From contig JANWYT010000020.1 of NCBI GenBank assembly GCA_025055175.1, positions 62,001 to 126,000 of the forward strand: a stretch of DNA of 64,000 nucleotides. The letters are read 5' to 3'. The stretch is from Anaerolineae bacterium (GTDB lineage: Bacteria > Chloroflexota > Anaerolineae > Aggregatilineales > Phototrophicaceae). The notes below the pieces were generated by a model. The model saw only the letters and a program-made list of their open reading frames with translations, did not search any database and was not told the DNA's origin. A program made the translations under genes and the position numbers. Shown here piece by piece: positions 1 to 8,800 of the stretch (position 1 is the stretch's first letter; each line of letters opens with the position of its first letter).

Positions 1-2250
1 GTCGAAGCGCTCTCACGAGCAGAACGCGCCCTGCGCAACGGCCAGTACGAGCAGGCGGCCCAGACCTACCAGGCTATCCTGGCTCAAGGCGCGCAGGTCG
101 ACTCAGCCATCCGCGCGCAGGCCGCCTTCCAGCTGGGCCAGGCTGCTGTGCGCGAGGGCCTGTTCAGTCAAGCTGAAGCCGCCCTGACTCAGCTCATCAA
201 CGACTTCCCACAGGACAGCCGCAGGCCACAAGCTCACTTCCTGCGCGGCGATGCGCGTCTGGGCCTGGCCCAATGGGGCGGTGCGCTGGAGGACTTCCAG
301 CAATATTTGGCCCTGCGCCCCGCCCTGATCGACAGCTACGCCTACGAGCGGATCGCTGACGCCTATTTGGCCCTAGGCCAGAGCGAGGCCGCCCTCCAAG
401 CCTACGCTGCCGCCCTCAACGCCGAACGCACCCTCGTGCCGCAGTTGGCCTTGCGCGAGAAGGTGGCCCAAATCCTGCTCAACCTGGGCAAATTAGACGA
501 GGCCATCGCCCAATATGACGCCATCTTGCAGGTGGCTCGCAACGCTCCTTATCGCGCTTCGATTGACTATCTGGCTGCCCAAGCCCTGCGCCAGGCGAGC
601 CGCACCCAGCAAGCCATCGAACGCGCTCAGCGTATCTTCAGCAACTACCCAGAGACGCGCACCGCCTACCAGGCCATGCGCCTGCTGCAAGAGAACGGCG
701 TGGCCTTAGACGGCTTCCAGCGCGGCAAGGTGGCCTTCACCTACGGCGACTATCAGGGCGCCATCAGCGCCTTCAACGAATATTCTTCTTCGCAAACCCT
801 AGACAAGATTCCGGCGGAACTCTACCTGCTGCTGGGGCGCGCCTACCGCGAGATTGGCAACAGCCAGGCGGCGCTGATGGCCTTCCAGACCGTTGTGGAG
901 ACCTACGTCAACGATCCGCTGTTCGGCGACGCTCTGCTAGAGCAAGGGCGCACGCGCTTCCTGAGCGGCGACATCCCCGCTGCCATCGAACGCTACCTGG
1001 CCATCGCAGATCGTTATCCCAGTCTGACGGCCACTGCCGCTGAAGCGCTGTGGCGCGCCGGCTACCTGTACGGCACAAACAACGAGCCGAGCCTATCGCG
1101 CCAGGTCTTCACCCGTCTGGCCGATCTGTACCCCGGCACCAGCCAGGCGTCTAGCGGACTGCTGCTGGCCGCTTCGGCGGCAGTCAGTGCGCAGGAATGG
1201 GCCATCGCCGAAAACCTATACGGCCGAATCGCCATCCTGTCTAGCAGCGCTCAGGACAAGGCCGCCGCCTACTGGTGGGTGGGACGCCTGGCTCAACAGC
1301 GTGGCGACGCGCGCGCTGCTCAAGAAGCCTTCGCCCTGGCTATTCAGGCCGCCCCAGACAGCTACTTCGCCGCCCGCGCCCGCGATATTCAGCGCGGAAT
1401 TGCCCCCTTCCAGCCGCCCGCTGCGCTGCGCTTCAGCTTCGACGAAGACGCTGAACGCGCCCAAGCCGAGGCGTGGCTGCGCAGCACTTTCAATCTGGGA
1501 GCAGAGGTTGGCGACTTGGGCCAGCCTGCCGCCCTGAGCAGCGACCTGCGCCTGGTGCGCGGAGCAGAGCTGTGGGCATTGGCGGCCTACGACGAAGCCT
1601 TGACCGAGTTCAAGGCCATCTGCGATGACGCCCGCGCCAACCGCGACGTGGCCACATCCTACCGCATGGCTCGTCTGCTGCGCGACAAGGGCGCATACTC
1701 TCAGAGCATCGTCTGCGCCGCCGATGTCATCGTAGCCGCTGGCGTCGGCACGCTGGACGCGCCGCCTTACCTGGCTCGTATGCGCTTCCCGGCTTATTAC
1801 AGCGACCTGGTACAAGCCGAAGCAGCGCGCTACGGCTTCGATCCGCTGCTCATGCTAGCTCTCATCCGCCAAGAGAGCCTGTTCAACACCACAGCCGTCA
1901 GCAGCGCCAGCGCGCGTGGTCTGACGCAGGTCATCCCCAGCACTGGGCGCTACATCGCGGGCAAGCTGGGAATTGCTAACTTCAAAGAGACGGATTTGTT
2001 CCGACCCTACCTGGGCGTGGCCTTTGGCGCGTTCTATCTGGATGAGCAGCTACGCTTGTTCAAAGGCAATGCGGCCGCCGCGTTAGCAGCCTACAACGCG
2101 GGGCCAGGCCGCGCCCTAGATTGGTCGCGCTTGGCGGGCGGCGACGTGGACGCCCTAGTGCTGACGATCACCTTCCAAGAGACGCGCACCTACGTAGAGC
2201 GCATCTACAGCCACTACGCCATCTATCGGGCGCTGTACGGGACAGGCTAA
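1..2250 (+). CDS. TPR-containing soluble lytic murein transglycosylase, 5' truncated by window edge
   Basis: The reading frame is open from base 1 to the TAA at 2248-2250, so the start lies outside the window; at least 749 residues are visible. The first two thirds are tetratricopeptide/superhelical repeats (repeated A-x-x-x-F/Y-x-x patterns). The C-terminal part is an SLT goose-lysozyme-type domain: IRQESLFN with the catalytic Glu codon at 1873-1875, then GLTQVIPSTG and AAYNAGPGRA, all family signatures. Such enzymes cleave the MurNAc-GlcNAc bond of peptidoglycan, giving 1,6-anhydro ends, in the periplasm or cell-wall space. The signal peptide cannot be seen because the N-terminus is missing. 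The internal GTG at 148 is not the true start, since repeats extend upstream of it. The family call is secure. Confidence 0.93.
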   Translation, partial: VEALSRAERALRNGQYEQAAQTYQAILAQGAQVDSAIRAQAAFQLGQAAVREGLFSQAEAALTQLINDFPQDSRRPQAHFLRGDARLGLAQWGGALEDFQQYLALRPALIDSYAYERIADAYLALGQSEAALQAYAAALNAERTLVPQLALREKVAQILLNLGKLDEAIAQYDAILQVARNAPYRASIDYLAAQALRQASRTQQAIERAQRIFSNYPETRTAYQAMRLLQENGVALDGFQRGKVAFTYGDYQGAISAFNEYSSSQTLDKIPAELYLLLGRAYREIGNSQAALMAFQTVVETYVNDPLFGDALLEQGRTRFLSGDIPAAIERYLAIADRYPSLTATAAEALWRAGYLYGTNNEPSLSRQVFTRLADLYPGTSQASSGLLLAASAAVSAQEWAIAENLYGRIAILSSSAQDKAAAYWWVGRLAQQRGDARAAQEAFALAIQAAPDSYFAARARDIQRGIAPFQPPAALRFSFDEDAERAQAEAWLRSTFNLGAEVGDLGQPAALSSDLRLVRGAELWALAAYDEALTEFKAICDDARANRDVATSYRMARLLRDKGAYSQSIVCAADVIVAAGVGTLDAPPYLARMRFPAYYSDLVQAEAARYGFDPLLMLALIRQESLFNTTAVSSASARGLTQVIPSTGRYIAGKLGIANFKETDLFRPYLGVAFGAFYLDEQLRLFKGNAAAALAAYNAGPGRALDWSRLAGGDVDALVLTITFQETRTYVERIYSHYAIYRALYGTG

Positions 2251-2281
2251 GCCAGCCAGTCAATTAGCCCAGCCTGCTCGC

Positions 2282-2662
2282 CTAAGCTTCAGACACTTGA
2301 GATAGAATAGAGCGAACCCTAGCCACCAAGTCATGATGGAGGATAGGCTTGGGCAGGTAGTCGTTGGCGCCGGCTTCTATGCCCGCCATGACGCTCTCGG
2401 CGTCGCCGCGCGCCGAGAGGATGAGGATAGGCGTATGGGCCGTGTCTGGACGGCGACGGATGATCCCACACAGGGTGATGCCATCCGTGCCGGGCATCAT
2501 CACGTCGAGGATGATGAGATCGGGCGTGTTCTGGTCGAGCATGGCCAGGGCTGAAGCCGAATCTTTGGCCTTGAGGACGTTGAAGCCCCCGCGTTCCAGC
2601 ATGATTCCGACGAGGGTCAGCGCCCCAATTTCATCATCTACCACAAGGACTGTCTTTTTCAT
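2282..2662 (-). CDS. single-domain response regulator (CheY-like receiver)
   Basis: A 126-residue stand-alone receiver domain. The acidic pair is D9/D10 in VVDDE, the phosphoacceptor is D53 in LIILDVMMP, the switch Ser is in LILSAR and the conserved Lys is in the PKP motif near the C-terminus. There is no output domain, so it should act by protein-protein contact after phosphorylation by a histidine kinase. The gene stands alone, convergent with the transglycosylase (31 bases apart). It has its own promoter about 110 bases upstream and a long 5' leader with two palindromes. The partner kinase is not adjacent; the only histidine kinase in the window is at 42723. Confidence 0.93.
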   Translation of the reverse strand: MKKTVLVVDDEIGALTLVGIMLERGGFNVLKAKDSASALAMLDQNTPDLIILDVMMPGTDGITLCGIIRRRPDTAHTPILILSARGDAESVMAGIEAGANDYLPKPILHHDLVARVRSILSQVSEA

Positions 2663-2969
2663 GACTGCGAGCGTTCCTTCTCTCGTGAACAGGGCGCGCC
2701 TGGCGATTGATCTTGATAAATCAAGCGTAAGTTGCTTTGCGCCACGAGAACCTTAAGGTTGATAGTGTAGAGTGTACCATCGTCCTCGAAAAAATCCAAT
2801 AAGCCTTGACCCTGCCTTTAGTAGATTAACATTTATGATTCTGGTAATGTTAGCGCTTTTAGGACAGTTAATCTGCTCAGCAGACGAAACGCTCATCTAG
2901 TTTAACATGAATTTGATCTGACTTATGTAGTCTTGTCTAAAGTGCTAGGATAAGACCAAGGATCGATCC
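2663..2969. promoter_or_regulatory. divergent intergenic region with two palindromes
   Basis: These 307 AT-rich bases lie between a minus-strand receiver gene and the plus-strand PHP gene. No gene is seen. Two symmetric elements lie in what should be the 5' leader of the receiver gene: AACCTTAAGGTT at 2749-2760 (perfect 12-mer) and CTTGAT-AA-ATCAAG at 2712-2725. A minus-strand promoter lies at 2771-2799. Plus-strand promoter elements for the PHP gene are not convincing; AAGGA at 2958-2962 is its ribosome binding site. Confidence 0.5.
2771..2799 (-). promoter_or_regulatory. sigma70-type promoter of the receiver gene
   Basis: On the minus strand TTGGAT (2799-2794), a 17-base spacer and TACACT (2776-2771) match the housekeeping consensus at the preferred spacing. 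The predicted start of transcription, near 2764, leaves a leader of about 100 bases before the ATG at 2662. Confidence 0.5.
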
Positions 2970-3680
2970 ATGACGCAGAAGATGGGCCGCGCTGACCTCC
3001 ACATGCACACGCGCGCCAGCGATGGCCTGGCCACCGTCCAGCAGCTCCTGGGCTACGTCACTCAACACCGCCCTCACCTAGACGTGATCGCCATCACCGA
3101 CCACGACACGCTAGAGGCCAGCCTGTGGGCCTACGAACATCGCGCCAACTACCCTTTCGACATCGTGCCAGGGCTAGAAGTCAGCAGTCGCGCAGGCCAT
3201 GTCCTAGCGCTATGGGTGACGACCCTCATCCCCAAAAACCTCAGCCTGAGCGAGACGGTGCAGGCCATCCACGAAGCGGGAGGCTTGGCCATCCTGGCCC
3301 ACCCCTTCCACTTGGAGATGGATATCGTGCGCGCCAACGCGCTGCGCTTTTGGCACGCGCCCCATCTGCTGCGCGAGGCCCAGGTAGACGCGATTGAGAC
3401 GCACAACAGCGGCGGAGTCCTGCCCTTCACGCGCTTGGCGGCGCGCTTGTGGGCCGAGCGCGTGGGCCTGCCCCAAGTCGGCAACAGCGACGCACACACC
3501 CTAGGAGCGATCGGCAGCGGCCAAACGCGCTTCCCTGGTCGCAGCGCCGATGACCTGCGCCAGGCTATCCTCCAGGGCAGCACTCAGCCTGAAGGCAGCA
3601 CTTGGCCGCTGCGCGACATGATCGACTACGCCCTGTTCATGCGCGAATACCATCAAGTGGTACAATACGGACAAGTCTAA
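2970..3680 (+). CDS. PHP-domain metal-dependent phosphoesterase
   Basis: 236 residues. The polymerase-and-histidinol-phosphatase fold is shown by its metal-binding motifs in order: DLHMHTRASDG near the N-terminus, ITDHDT, GLEVSS, ILAHPFH in the middle and GNSDAH near the C-terminus. The family cleaves phosphoesters with three bound metals. Close relatives include the YciV/TrpH type (5'-3' RNA or 3',5'-nucleoside bisphosphate phosphatase), which is the likeliest role, but the substrate cannot be read from sequence. AAGGA lies seven bases before the ATG and supports this start. The mgsA gene follows after 28 bases on the same strand and may be co-transcribed. Confidence 0.88.
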   Translation: MTQKMGRADLHMHTRASDGLATVQQLLGYVTQHRPHLDVIAITDHDTLEASLWAYEHRANYPFDIVPGLEVSSRAGHVLALWVTTLIPKNLSLSETVQAIHEAGGLAILAHPFHLEMDIVRANALRFWHAPHLLREAQVDAIETHNSGGVLPFTRLAARLWAERVGLPQVGNSDAHTLGAIGSGQTRFPGRSADDLRQAILQGSTQPEGSTWPLRDMIDYALFMREYHQVVQYGQV

Positions 3681-3708
3681 CTGTCCTGCCACCTGAAAGA
3701 CCAAGCGT

Positions 3709-4095
3709 ATGAATGACGACAGCAGCAAGAAGACCCTGGCCCTCATCTCGCACGATGGCAAGAAAGCCGACATGGTGGCCTTCGCCATCGCCAACCGCGA
3801 CGTGCTGGCCCGCTATCACTTGGTGGCCACCGCCACCACTGGCGGCCTGATTGAGAGCAAAGCCAACCTGAAAGTGACCAAGCTCCTCAGTGGGCCGCAC
3901 GGTGGCGACGCCCAGATTGCTGCTCAAATTGCCGAAGGCAAGATTGCAGCGGTCTTCTTCTTCCTCGATCCGCTGGGCAAACACCCCCACGACCCAGACA
4001 TCCAGAGCCTGCTGCGCATTTGTAACGTCCACAATGTGCCGCTGGCCACCAACGCCGCCACGGCCCAATTCATCATCTCTCAGCAGGCCCTCTAG
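3709..4095 (+). CDS. mgsA: methylglyoxal synthase
   Basis: 128 residues. The protein carries the MGS signatures: ALISHDGKKADM at the start, TGGLIE, then SGPHGGDAQIAA with the catalytic Asp of GGD, FFLDPLGKHPHDPD with the second catalytic Asp, and VPLATNAATAQFII near the end. The enzyme converts dihydroxyacetone phosphate to methylglyoxal and phosphate, a glycolytic overflow bypass that releases Pi. The length is slightly shorter than the E. coli enzyme because the C-terminal tail is missing. The stop TAG at 4093-4095 is followed in the same frame by a decayed Uma2-like gene, so the tail may have been lost when that sequence was juxtaposed. The catalytic core is complete, so it is probably active. 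Confidence 0.93.
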   Translation: MNDDSSKKTLALISHDGKKADMVAFAIANRDVLARYHLVATATTGGLIESKANLKVTKLLSGPHGGDAQIAAQIAEGKIAAVFFFLDPLGKHPHDPDIQSLLRICNVHNVPLATNAATAQFIISQQAL

Positions 4096-4574
4096 CAGAC
4101 CAGCGCCTCAGGCCTGGCTAAGCTCAGCCCGGCCGACCAAGAAGCTCTGCTGGTTCAGCCCAACGAGTCGGATCATCGGCTAAAGTGGCTGATTGGCAAG
4201 CTGCTGATTGAGGCACGCTGTCGCCTACCCGATCAACAAGCCTCGCTCATCCCCGACCTATCGTTCATCCGCGCTGAACGCTGCCCATTGCTGATCCACG
4301 CGGCCTGCTGCCCTTCGCACCTGATTTGGCCGTCGAAGTGCGCTCGGAGAGCCGAAGCGCCAAGTTCATGCTGGACAAGGCGCAGCGCTACCCAGCTGCC
4401 GACGCGCACATGGTCTGGCTCGTCTACGCCGAGAAGCACATCGTACAGATTGCAGAGGTGCTGACACCCAGCGAACGCCACCTGCCGCTGCCCAATGAGA
4501 CCCTGCGCGGCGGCCAGGTGCTGCCTGATTTTGAGCTGCCGCTGCGCGCGCTCTTCCCAGCGCCGCCCAGCTGA
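4096..4574 (+). pseudogene. decayed Uma2-family putative endonuclease
   Basis: Immediately after the mgsA stop, and in its frame, the translation reads on through LAKLSPADQEALL and RLKWLIGKLLIEARC to PDLSFIRAERCPLL (about 4096-4299). The remainder, LLPFAPDLAVEVRSES followed by VLPDFELPLRALF, lies in a different frame (about 4303-4574). The two halves together give a typical Uma2 order (PDLSFIRAER...FAPDLAVEVRSES...GGQVLPDFELPL), so a single frameshift near 4290-4303 breaks the gene. No start codon with a ribosome binding site is seen for the first half. Uma2 proteins are PD-(D/E)XK-like and very abundant in Chloroflexota and Cyanobacteria. A sequencing error could mimic the frameshift, but the missing N-terminus argues for real decay. 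Confidence 0.72.
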
Positions 4575-4598
4575 TATTTAATTTTTATTCTCGCCTAG

Positions 4599-4627
4599 TT
4601 GAAAAAAGCCAATGCCTCATTCATAAT
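4599..4627 (+). promoter_or_regulatory. sigma70-type promoter of the 4671 operon
   Basis: TTGAAA at 4599-4604, a 17-base spacer and CATAAT at 4622-4627 lie in an AT-rich stretch. The predicted transcript starts near 4634, about 37 bases before the GTG at 4671. The leader holds the strong Shine-Dalgarno run GGGGTGAGG. Confidence 0.65.
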
Positions 4628-4670
4628 GAACGTAGAGAGCGCGCTTGCTTTTGGAAAGGGGTGAGGTATC

Positions 4671-5108
4671 GTGTCAACCTGGATGGTCGTCGAAGACGAA
4701 CCCGACATTTACGAAGTCCTCCTAGCCATGTTTGAGATGTGGGGCATTGAGGGGGTAGCCTTCGTCGATGGCGAAGAAGCCATCGCCTGGATTGACGATG
4801 TGGACAGTGGACGTTTCCAGGGAGAACTGCCAGAGCTGGCTTTGCTTGATATTCGCCTGCCCGGCTCTGTTGATGGCCTACAAGTGGGTGAACGTCTGCG
4901 CCGCAGCCGCGTGCTAGGGCAGATGGCCATCGTCCTCACCACCGCCTTCAAGCTGACGCCAGAAGAACAGCAACAGGCCATGATGAAGGCTGGCGCTGAC
5001 AAATGGTTGCCCAAGCCGCTGCCGCGCTTCAATGAGCTGCAAGGTATCCTGGAGAAGGTCATCGCGGATCGGCGCGTCTTGGCTAGCCGCAACAATCGGC
5101 GCGAGTGA
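4671..5108 (+). CDS. single-domain response regulator
   Basis: 145-residue receiver. The acidic pocket is E8/D9/E10, the phosphoacceptor is D60 in ALLDIRLPG, the switch Thr is in IVLTTAF and the conserved Lys is in LPKPLP. A short basic tail (VLASRNNRRE) follows the domain and there is no DNA-binding output. GTG is chosen as the start because GGGGTGAGG lies a few bases before it and a good promoter precedes it. Its stop overlaps the GTG start of the NERD protein, so the two are translationally coupled. The partner kinase is unknown. Confidence 0.9.
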   Translation: MSTWMVVEDEPDIYEVLLAMFEMWGIEGVAFVDGEEAIAWIDDVDSGRFQGELPELALLDIRLPGSVDGLQVGERLRRSRVLGQMAIVLTTAFKLTPEEQQQAMMKAGADKWLPKPLPRFNELQGILEKVIADRRVLASRNNRRE

Positions 5109-5857
5109 GCCTCATGCAGATCGTCGTGCCAGAAGCGACGCTCTCGCGGCGCGCGCGCAGCCTGCTGCTGGCAGCCTTGCTGTTGGGCGCACTGTCTTTG
5201 CTGGTCGGCGCGATAGCTGCTGCGCTGTTCGTCGTGCCGCTGGTCGTCCCCAGCAACCCCAGCTTCCCCACCTACGACGCTGCGCGCCAAATCGGCCTGA
5301 TCGTGGCTGGTGTGGGACTGGCCCTGGCGTTGCTCCTGGCCCTGCGCGCCCTGACCCTGCGCCGCGACAACGCCACCGCTGAACGAGTGGGCCAAGCTCT
5401 GGCGGCCTTCGTACCTGCGGGTTACCTGTATATCCGCAACGTCAGCAAGCCACGCTTGGGTTACATCGACGCTGTGCTGATCGGCACAGCTGGCGTGCTG
5501 GTTTTGCGCACAGTGGAGCGCACAGGCGTCTTCTACGCCGAAGCGCAACGCTGGATGATCCAGCGCGACCGCGACCAATGGCGCACCTTGCGCTGGAGTC
5601 CGACGCGCGAAGCGTTGCACGACATGAAACAGCTTGAGCGCTTCCTGGCCAAACAGGGCCTGAGCGCCGTCCCCATTGAAGGTTTGATCGTCTTCATCGC
5701 TCCACCCCCGACGACGACCATCCACGCTCCTGCTGCTCTCGTCCCCATCGCCCAACTGCACACCCTAGAAGACGTCATCCAGCGCCACTTCCTGGTTCAT
5801 AAGGGCCGCCTCAGCGTCCTGGACGCCGAGCGGGCTGCCAAGCTCATCTACCGCTGA
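5105..5857 (+). CDS. membrane-anchored NERD-domain protein
   Basis: 250 residues. Two hydrophobic segments near the N-terminus (roughly residues 18-48 and 63-85) make a membrane anchor. A NERD (nuclease-related) domain follows, recognised by GYIDAVLIGTAGVLVLRTVE and the following FYAEAQRW. NERD proteins are distant PD-(D/E)XK relatives of mostly unproven nuclease activity. The GTG start overlaps the preceding receiver stop; an ATG at 5114 is an alternative start. The addB gene follows after 27 bases, so this pair may form one transcript with the recombination genes. Whether it works with AddAB is not known. Confidence 0.75.
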   Translation: MSLMQIVVPEATLSRRARSLLLAALLLGALSLLVGAIAAALFVVPLVVPSNPSFPTYDAARQIGLIVAGVGLALALLLALRALTLRRDNATAERVGQALAAFVPAGYLYIRNVSKPRLGYIDAVLIGTAGVLVLRTVERTGVFYAEAQRWMIQRDRDQWRTLRWSPTREALHDMKQLERFLAKQGLSAVPIEGLIVFIAPPPTTTIHAPAALVPIAQLHTLEDVIQRHFLVHKGRLSVLDAERAAKLIYR

Positions 5858-5884
5858 CTTTGTGATTTTTAGGAAAGCCACGCC

Positions 5885-8800
5885 ATGCCGACCGTCCTTT
5901 GGCGCGCGATGATAGGCGCGGGCAAGACCGAAGCCGCCCTCCAGCACATCGACGCGACACTGCGCGCTGCTCCACAGCCTTTCCCTCAGGTCTGGGTGTT
6001 GCTGGCCAACCAGCGCCAGGAATACGCTTTTCGCGAGCGCCTGGCCTTGCGCGCTCCATCGCCGCACGCCTTGTTCAACGTCGAAACCTTCGATTTTTAC
6101 CAGCTCTATGCCCGCCTGCTGCGCCTGAGTGGCACGCCCTCGCGCCAACTCCAGCCCAGCGCCCGCCAAACGCTGCTGCGCGGCCTGTTGCGCGCCCAGG
6201 CTGCCCGCCTACGCTACTACGATAAGATCGCTCATACGCTAGGCTTCGCTCAGCAACTGGCCGACTTCTTCGACGAACTTAAACAGAGCCTCATCGATGA
6301 CGACGACTTCGCTGCCCAAGCCAGCACCTCCAAAGACCACGATCTGGCTCTGCTCTACAGCGCCTACCAGAGCCTACTCAAGCAGCATGACCTGACTGAC
6401 CGCGAAGGCCAGGGCTGGTTGGCGCTAGCTCGCCTGGACGAAGCCGAAGCTCTGGGTCAGGTAGTCCTCCTCATGGTAGACGGTTTCGACCAGTTCAGTC
6501 CGCTGCAGGCCCGCCTGTTGGCGCGCCTATCGTGCCGCTTGGGCCAGGTCGTCGTCACGCTCAGCAGCCTAGCGGATCGCCTGGCTTACGCCACCCGCTT
6601 CCAGCAAGCTGAAGACGCCCTGCGCCAAGCCCATGAGCAGGAAGGCGCTGCCTTCAGCGTGGAAGCGCTGCCCGCCCAGGCTCGTCGCAGCCCTGCCCTA
6701 CAAGCCCTGGTAGAGAACATCTTCCGCAGGGACGCCGCGTCTCTGCCTCACGACGAAGCTGCTCTGCGCCTGCTCAGCGCCCCAGACCCCGCCCAGGAGT
6801 TGGGTCTCGTCTTGCGCGACCTCAAGCGCCGCCTGCTGGACGGCTTGCCGCCCGACCAGGCCATGATCGTCGTCCGCGATTGGCCCACCTACCAAGCCCA
6901 TCTGGAAGCCGCCCGCCGCGCCTACGATTTGCCCCTGCTGCTGCACCAGCCCGATTCGCTGGATCATGCGCCTATCCTAGCCATCTTGCGCCTGGCCCTG
7001 AGCTTGCACCAAGACGACTTCCCTCGCCAAGCTCTGTTGGAAGTTATGGCCTCGCCCTACGTTGGAGTCGCGCCACGCCTGGTGGCCGCCCTGGACAGGC
7101 TGAGCCGCGAGCGCTTGGTGCGGCAAGGCCGCGACGCCTGGCTCAGGTTGGCTCAAGAAGCCGACCAGCGCCCTGAAGACCAAGAAGTTGATGACGACGA
7201 ACGCGCCGCTGATTGGCTCTACCTGAGCAGCGAAGACGCCGCCGACCTGGCCAACGCCTTGCATGATCTGTTCACTGCCCTCACCCCGCCACTCCAAGCC
7301 AGCCTGAGCGAATACGTCGCCTGGCTGGATCACCTGATTGGTCAAGACCCGCTAGCTGAGGACGAAGACGACTCGCTCGCGCCTCCACTCGGCGGTCGCA
7401 GCTTGGACGTGGTGCGCCGTCTGCGCGAGTTGGCCCGCGCTGCTTCTGATCCTGAAGAACAGGCGCTGTTTAACCGCGAGATGACTGCCCTACACGGCCT
7501 CAAACGCGCCCTGAGCGGCTTCCTACAAGGCCAGGCCCTCCTGGGGCTGGTGGGCCTGAGCAAGGACGCCACCCTGAGCTGGGACGACTTCCAACGCGAG
7601 CTATGGGTCGCAGTAGAGCAGAGCAACGTGACGACTCGGCGCCAGACGGCCCGTGAGGGGCGAGTGCTGGTGACGACAGCCAACAACGCGCGTGGCCTAC
7701 CCCAGCGCGTCGTCTACGTGCTGGGCCTGTCAGAAGGCCTGTTCCCCAGCCCCGCGCCGCAAGACCCCATCTACTTGGACAGCGAACGCGCCGCCTTCGC
7801 TCAGGCGGGCCTGCCCCTGCGCCTAGCTGCCGAACGCGCCGACGACAGCAGCCTGTTTTATGAGCTGCTATGCTTGGCCCAAGACGTCCTCGTCCTCACG
7901 CGGCCTACCGTCAAAGACGGCAAAGCCTGGGACGCCAGCGCCCTATGGCAGGAAGTCTTGCGTTGCTACAAAGCGCCACGCGTCCATGATCTGCCGCCTG
8001 GAGCTGTCGTGCCATATGCCCAGGCCCTCACGCTCAGCGAAGCGTTGCTGGCCGCCGCCGATGGCCTGAGCGCCGATCCGCCGCGCCACGACGGCTCAGC
8101 TTGGGCCAGCGCTCAGCCCGCGTGGAAGAGGATCACCCAGGGCAGGCGGATTGAAGCCGCTAGGCAGGACGCGCGCCAGCCTCACGACGCCTTCAACGGC
8201 GACCTGTCGGGCCTGGACTCGCCCCTGGTGAAGAGCCTGCGCCAAGCCGTTGTGGATAACTTGTGGAGCGCCAGCCAGCTCAACAGCCTGGGCAAATGCG
8301 GCTACTACTGGTTTGCTGAGCGCGCCTTGAAGCTGCGGGCCTGGGAAGAGCCAGAAGAAGGCTTGAACGCCTTGCAGCGCGGCAACCTGCTCCATGCCTT
8401 GCTCTACCGTCTATACGAATGGGCGCGCGAGCGCGGCTACGCCGTCCAGCCCAGCAACGCCGAAGCCGTGCTGAGCCAGCTTGACGCCGAGGGGCGCGCC
8501 TGGCTGGACGACGCTGCTGCCCGACAGCACTTCATCCCCAGCCCCACCTGGGACGAAGAAGCTGCCCTGCTGCTCAGGCAAGTGCGCGCTCTGGTGGCGC
8601 TGGACTTCAGCGAAGACAGCAAGCGCCCTCTCGCACCCTATGGCGTGCGGCGCATTTGGGGGCTGGAGCGGCGCATTGTCGCCCAAGTCGATCTAGCTCA
8701 ACAGGCGCGCGTGAACATCCTGGGCTACATCGACCGAATCGACCAGACGGACGCGGGCCTGATCGTCATCGACTACAAGAGCGGCTCGCTCCCCAGCCTG

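Noticed and set aside
4275-4277. TGA in the Uma2 remnant as a selenocysteine codon (since selA is present)
   Set aside because: The Uma2 homology changes frame near it, no SECIS hairpin is evident and Uma2 proteins are not selenoproteins.
4709-5761. Long minus-strand open frame (350 codons) opposite the receiver and NERD genes
   Set aside because: Composition is biased Gln/His/Arg with no family pattern; it is an antisense shadow of GC-rich coding sequence.
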